From Phycisphaerales bacterium (GTDB taxonomy: Bacteria > Planctomycetota > Phycisphaerae > Phycisphaerales > SM1A02): DNA of 9,003 bases. Positions within the stretch are counted from its first letter, which is position 1. Every line of letters begins with the position of its first letter. The position numbers were made by a program, and so were the translations under genes. Under the pieces are notes generated by a model, which saw nothing but the letters and a program-made list of their open reading frames with translations, was not told where the DNA came from and did not search any database. Location: positions 1 to 9,003 of the forward strand of contig DOVP01000049.1 of assembly GCA_003520025.1 (NCBI GenBank), read 5' to 3'. Below, piece by piece: positions 5,861 to 9,003 of this stretch.

Positions 5861-7977
5861 CCCACGTCTCCAAGGCCCAGCCATTTGCCATGTGCCTTCA
5901 GCAGCCGCTTACGAAGCAGGGCGTGCTCGGGCTGCGTAAGCAGTGGGTCCCGCTCGATCCAGTCCTCGGCATCGCGGCGGGCAAGTGCGAGCAGTTCCAT
6001 GTCGCGTGGCAGCGCGGCGATGCGAAAGGGGGGGGCACCGGACTGTCGAGCGCCGAAGAGTTCGCCGGGGCCTCGGATGGCGAGATCACGTTCAGCGATC
6101 TCGAATCCGTCGCCCGTTTCAACCATGGCGGTGATGCGTTGTCGCCCCTCATCGGTGGCTGGCTCGGCGACCAGTACGCATCGCCCACCGCGCTGGCCAC
6201 GACCGACCCGCCCGCGGAGTTGATGCAATTGTGCCAACCCGAATCGGTCAGCGTCTTCGATGACCATGACGGTGGCTTCGGGGATATCCACGCCGACTTC
6301 GATGACGGTGGTGGCGACGAGTACGTCGATGTCGCCGCGGCGGAACCGTTCCATGATGTCATCCCGTTCATCCTGATTGAGCCGGCCGTGCATGGCTTCG
6401 AGCCGGCAACTGCTCAGCGGTCCGCTCGCGAGCATGGAGCGGTGCGTATGCAGGTCCGTGAGCCCGGCTTCGGATTCGTCGATGACCGGCACGACCACGA
6501 AGGCCCGCTCGCCTTGCCGGACGCGTATGGCGATGTCTTCGTACACACCGGTTACAGCCGATCGATCAATGGCGATGGTGTGCACCGGCACGCGGCCCGG
6601 TGGCATCTCATCGATGATCGACACGTCAAGGTCGCCGAAGATCGTCAGCGAGAGCGTGCGGGGAATGGGCGTGGCGGTCATTACGAGTTGATGGGGACTT
6701 CGTGTCACATCAGCGGCCTTGTCTCGCAGTGAGGCCCGCTGTCGTACGCCGAATCGGTGTTGCTCATCGGTCACCGCCACGGCGAGATCGCGGAAGATGA
6801 CATCTTCGGTCAGCACGGCATGGGTGCCGACGACGATGTCGATGTCACCTTCGGAAATGGCCTCCACCAACTCGCGGCGCGCCGCCGCAGCAAGCGAGCC
6901 GGTCAACAGGCCCATTCGTAGCGGCGCGTTCTGGAGAAACCGGCTCAGTGTCCGTTCGTGCTGCTCAGCGAGCAGTTCGGTGGGCGCAATCATCGCGGCC
7001 TGTTTGCCATGCGCGACGGCCTGCAGCATGGCAGCAAGTGCGACGATGGTCTTGCCGCTGCCGACGTCGCCTTGTAGCAGGCGATTCATTGGAATGGACT
7101 CACTCAGATCCAAGCCAATCTCGGCCATGACGCGCTGCTGCGCTTCGGTTGGCGAAAAAGGAATCCTCGCTGCAATCCGCTCCGCAACTTCGGTTGTGAG
7201 CGGAAGCGGCACGGCGTGCAGATGCGTTCGACGGTGGAAGCGTTTCATCATGACACCGAGCTGCAGCATCAGCAACTCGTCAAGGATCAAACGTCTGCGG
7301 GCCGAGTCGATGTGTTCTTCTAGTTGGGGTCGGTGCAAGTGGGAGTAGGCCGTGCCGAGGGTGGGCAGGCCGTGGCTGCGGCGGTAGTCTTCGGGCAGGT
7401 GGTCATCGAGCAAGGCGGTCGCTCGATCGAGGTTGGCCCTGATAACCAGAGCAATGCGATCCGATGGCAATTCCTCGGAGGCTGGATAGACGGGAATGAG
7501 TTCCGCCTCGGTGTCCTCGTTCGTGGGCGCGATAAGCGGGGCGTCGTCCTCGATGCGTCGCCACTGTGGATTGGCGATTTGCACACGCGACTTGTAGACC
7601 CGTGGACGCCCGGTGGCTTGCACCTTCATGCCGGGGTGCAACTTCCGCTGCACCCACGGCTGGTTGAAGAACACCAGATCAATTTCGCCTGAGTCATCCT
7701 CGATCACCACTTCGATTTTGGCTGCTCGACCGAATCCCCGCTCGATCGAGACAATCTCGCCGTGAACCTCCATCTCATCGGTCGTATCGCCATCGGCCGC
7801 GGCTGCGACCCGATCGATCGCCTGCCACGGGCGTGAGCGGCGATACCGCGTGGGCATGTGCAGCAGCAGATCCGCGACACATCGCAGCTCGAGGCGGCCC
7901 ATCGCGGCGACCGTGTTGGGTTCGGCTCCCGGGAGATCGGCGATCGAGGTCGTGAGCGTCATCGTGTCCGTAGTCAT
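5857..7977 (-). CDS. recG: ATP-dependent DNA helicase RecG
   Basis: RecG is a superfamily-2 double-stranded DNA translocase that reverses stalled replication forks and processes Holliday junctions, D-loops and R-loops. The protein has 706 residues, close to E. coli RecG at 693. The N-terminal wedge with an OB fold covers about residues 65-140. Helicase motifs follow in order: TEAQQR (277-282), Walker A GDVGSGKT (303-310), APTELLAEQH (331-340), Walker B DEQH (404-407), MTATPIPR (433-440), TTVIEVGVD (556-564) and QLRGRVGRG (586-594). The C-terminal block ERDLAIRGPGELFG (629-642) matches the RecG-type TRG region. The ATG at 7977 is preferred. The open frame continues to 8211, but that extension is low-complexity, overlaps xseA on the other strand and does not look like RecG. 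A GGGGGT run sits 3 bases before the ATG, rather close for a ribosome site. It is the first gene of the minus-strand unit. Confidence 0.97.
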   Translation of the reverse strand: MTTDTMTLTTSIADLPGAEPNTVAAMGRLELRCVADLLLHMPTRYRRSRPWQAIDRVAAAADGDTTDEMEVHGEIVSIERGFGRAAKIEVVIEDDSGEIDLVFFNQPWVQRKLHPGMKVQATGRPRVYKSRVQIANPQWRRIEDDAPLIAPTNEDTEAELIPVYPASEELPSDRIALVIRANLDRATALLDDHLPEDYRRSHGLPTLGTAYSHLHRPQLEEHIDSARRRLILDELLMLQLGVMMKRFHRRTHLHAVPLPLTTEVAERIAARIPFSPTEAQQRVMAEIGLDLSESIPMNRLLQGDVGSGKTIVALAAMLQAVAHGKQAAMIAPTELLAEQHERTLSRFLQNAPLRMGLLTGSLAAAARRELVEAISEGDIDIVVGTHAVLTEDVIFRDLAVAVTDEQHRFGVRQRASLRDKAADVTRSPHQLVMTATPIPRTLSLTIFGDLDVSIIDEMPPGRVPVHTIAIDRSAVTGVYEDIAIRVRQGERAFVVVPVIDESEAGLTDLHTHRSMLASGPLSSCRLEAMHGRLNQDERDDIMERFRRGDIDVLVATTVIEVGVDIPEATVMVIEDADRFGLAQLHQLRGRVGRGQRGGRCVLVAEPATDEGRQRITAMVETGDGFEIAERDLAIRGPGELFGARQSGAPPFRIAALPRDMELLALARRDAEDWIERDPLLTQPEHALLRKRLLKAHGKWLGLGDVG
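5867..5871 (-). promoter_or_regulatory. Shine-Dalgarno site for polX, inside the end of recG
   Basis: GGAGA on the minus strand lies 6 bases before the ATG at 5860. It supports that start over an in-frame upstream candidate at 5884, which would place this site inside the polX coding sequence. Confidence 0.65.
6028..6035 (-). repeat. C8 homopolymer within recG
   Basis: Eight Gs on the + strand, read as C8 in the gene, encode the Ala-Pro-Pro of SGAPPF near residue 649, just after the GELFG block. The frame is intact. A slip here would alter only the last 58 or so residues. It is probably chance, but a similar tract lies in the downstream gene polX. Confidence 0.7.
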
Positions 7978-8035
7978 GGCACCCCCAAGTATCCCCGATT
8001 CACAGCGACCATGCGATTCGTGGTACACATGGGGC
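7978..8035. promoter_or_regulatory. Divergent intergenic region between recG and xseA, likely two promoters
   Basis: Only 58 bp separate the two start codons, so the promoters for both units probably lie here or partly inside the opposing genes. On the minus strand GATACT, at about 7987-7992, is a 4 of 6 match to a -10 box. It has no good -35 partner and would leave recG almost leaderless. I see no clear sigma-70 pair for xseA. The CATG at 7975-7978 holds the recG start on one strand and an in-frame ATG (7976) for xseA on the other. Confidence 0.45.
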
Positions 8036-9003
8036 ATGAGCCAACTGCCACTGGACTGGTCACCGGGGCCTTCCGAAACAACGCCGCTGCTGAGTGTGAG
8101 CGAACTGGGCAGCCGGATTTCCGCTGCACTTGCTGGTGGGGTGCCGGATCCAGTGCGTGTGGTGGGCGAAATCGGTTCGTTCAACCAGCGAAACGGCCAT
8201 TGGTATTTCAATCTGAAAGACGAGAAGTCGCTCGTGCAGTGCGTGTGCTGGGCGTCTGATACCCGGCGAGTTGCTCATGTTCCTGAGATCGGCAATGCCG
8301 TCGAGATCTCCGGCAGCGTGGTGCACTGGTCGCCGCAGGGGCGGACGCAACTCCGCGTTCGGGCGATCGAACTGGCTGGAGAGGGTCATCAGCAGGCGGC
8401 GTTCCGAAGGTTGTGCGAGGAACTACGAAAGTTGGGGTGGTTCGCCCAGGAAGCCAAACGTTCGCTCCCCGCGTACCCACGCCGCATCGCAGTGGTGACC
8501 AGCGGGGCAGGGGCGGCCCTGCATGATGTGCGGGCGACCGGTGCTGCAAGATGGCCGGCGTGCGAATTGGTGCTGGTCGATGTGCCGGTGCAGGGCGTTG
8601 GCGCCGCTGAGCAGATTGTCGCGGCGATTGCCTCAATCGATGACTCGGCCAAGCAGACCGGGATCGAGGCCATCATCCTGACCCGTGGCGGCGGATCGGC
8701 CGAAGATCTGCAGACTTTCAACGAACGGCAACTTGCGGAGGCCATTCACGTCGCTGGCATACCGATCATCGCCGCTATCGGACACGAGTCGGATACGACT
8801 ATTGCCGAATTGGTCGCGGACCGTCGCGCTTCGACACCGACGCAAGCCGCCATGCTGCTGCTTCCGGACCGCGTGGACGAATCGCAGCGGCTCGACTTGC
8901 TGGCCGAGTCACTCGCGATGCGGGTGGTCAGGTTGGTCCGCATCCGATCCGAGGGACTTCTCCGCAGCGACCGCGGCGCGGCAATTGGGATGCGCCGTCG
9001 CGC
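8036..9003 (+). CDS. xseA: Exodeoxyribonuclease VII large subunit XseA, 5' part
   Basis: XseA is the catalytic subunit of exonuclease VII. With several XseB subunits it degrades single-stranded DNA from both ends into acid-soluble oligonucleotides, in mismatch repair and removal of trapped topoisomerase products. The frame is open from 8036 to the window edge, giving 322 residues of a protein usually 400-530 long. The N-terminal OB-fold shows SVSEL (20-24), VVGEIGSF (42-49) and GHWYFNLKDE (54-63). The catalytic domain starts near 145 with PRRIAVVTSGAGAALHDV (148-165), then PVQG (184-187), RGGGSAEDL (217-225), FNERQLAEAI (228-237), GHESDTTIAELVADRRA (249-265) and TPTQAA (267-272). The ATG at 8036 is preferred. 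An in-frame ATG at 7976 would add 20 non-conserved residues and overlap the recG start. GGGG directly before the ATG is too close to be a good ribosome site. xseB would be expected downstream, outside the window. Confidence 0.96.
   Translation, partial: MSQLPLDWSPGPSETTPLLSVSELGSRISAALAGGVPDPVRVVGEIGSFNQRNGHWYFNLKDEKSLVQCVCWASDTRRVAHVPEIGNAVEISGSVVHWSPQGRTQLRVRAIELAGEGHQQAAFRRLCEELRKLGWFAQEAKRSLPAYPRRIAVVTSGAGAALHDVRATGAARWPACELVLVDVPVQGVGAAEQIVAAIASIDDSAKQTGIEAIILTRGGGSAEDLQTFNERQLAEAIHVAGIPIIAAIGHESDTTIAELVADRRASTPTQAAMLLLPDRVDESQRLDLLAESLAMRVVRLVRIRSEGLLRSDRGAAIGMRRR

Noticed and set aside
5890..6732. A 280-codon open frame on the + strand opposite recG
   Set aside because: It is antisense to conserved RecG helicase motifs and reads as a mirror of them. 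No independent domain or ribosome site is seen.
7978..8211. N-terminal extension of RecG by 78 residues
   Set aside because: The extension overlaps the start of xseA on the other strand, does not resemble RecG, and the MTTDTM start at 7977 gives the normal family length.
1..9003. CRISPR arrays, insertion sequences, prophage genes, tRNA or rRNA
   Set aside because: I saw no regularly spaced direct repeats, transposase or phage motifs, terminal repeats or tRNA-like cloverleaf. All but about 310 bp of the window is accounted for by housekeeping-type genes.

Overview
The window is a stretch of ordinary chromosomal DNA, roughly 60 % GC by eye and densely coding. It carries seven genes on both strands and no sign of mobile DNA, CRISPR, tRNA or rRNA. 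The best clue to the organism is the small gene at 915-1331. Its sequence fits a family of about 140 residues (TIGR04138 / Minf_1886-type) that I know only from Planctomycetota and Verrucomicrobiota. A planctomycete, perhaps of the Phycisphaerae, is the most likely source. The class assignment is inference.

Layout from left to right. (1) The 3' part of an amidohydrolase-superfamily gene runs to 695 on the + strand. (2) A 219-bp intergenic stretch follows, with small inverted repeats near its right end. (3) Next come two + strand genes 27 bp apart: the lineage-restricted protein (915-1331) and an AI-2E/PerM-type membrane protein (1359-2627). (4) Three minus-strand genes run leftwards as a probable operon, recG (7977 to 5857), polX (5860 to 4127) and ffh (4096 to 2630). 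recG and polX share a 4-base ATGA stop/start overlap, and polX and ffh are 30 bp apart. The ffh stop lies 2 bp from the stop of the AI-2E gene, so the two units meet tail to tail. (5) A 58-bp divergent gap separates recG from xseA, which starts at 8036 on the + strand and runs off the window.

The right half is a DNA-maintenance block. RecG remodels stalled forks and branched recombination intermediates. PolX is a gap-filling repair polymerase joined to a PHP phosphoesterase. XseA is the large subunit of exonuclease VII, which degrades single-stranded DNA. The last gene of the same minus-strand unit is Ffh, the protein of the signal recognition particle. It has no direct link to repair, so its place here looks like simple transcriptional grouping.

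I did not find a convincing new system. The most useful points are the lineage-restricted protein of unknown function beside a membrane protein, the very tight convergent junction with a perfect inverted repeat inside the end of ffh, and the coupled recG-polX arrangement divergent from xseA.
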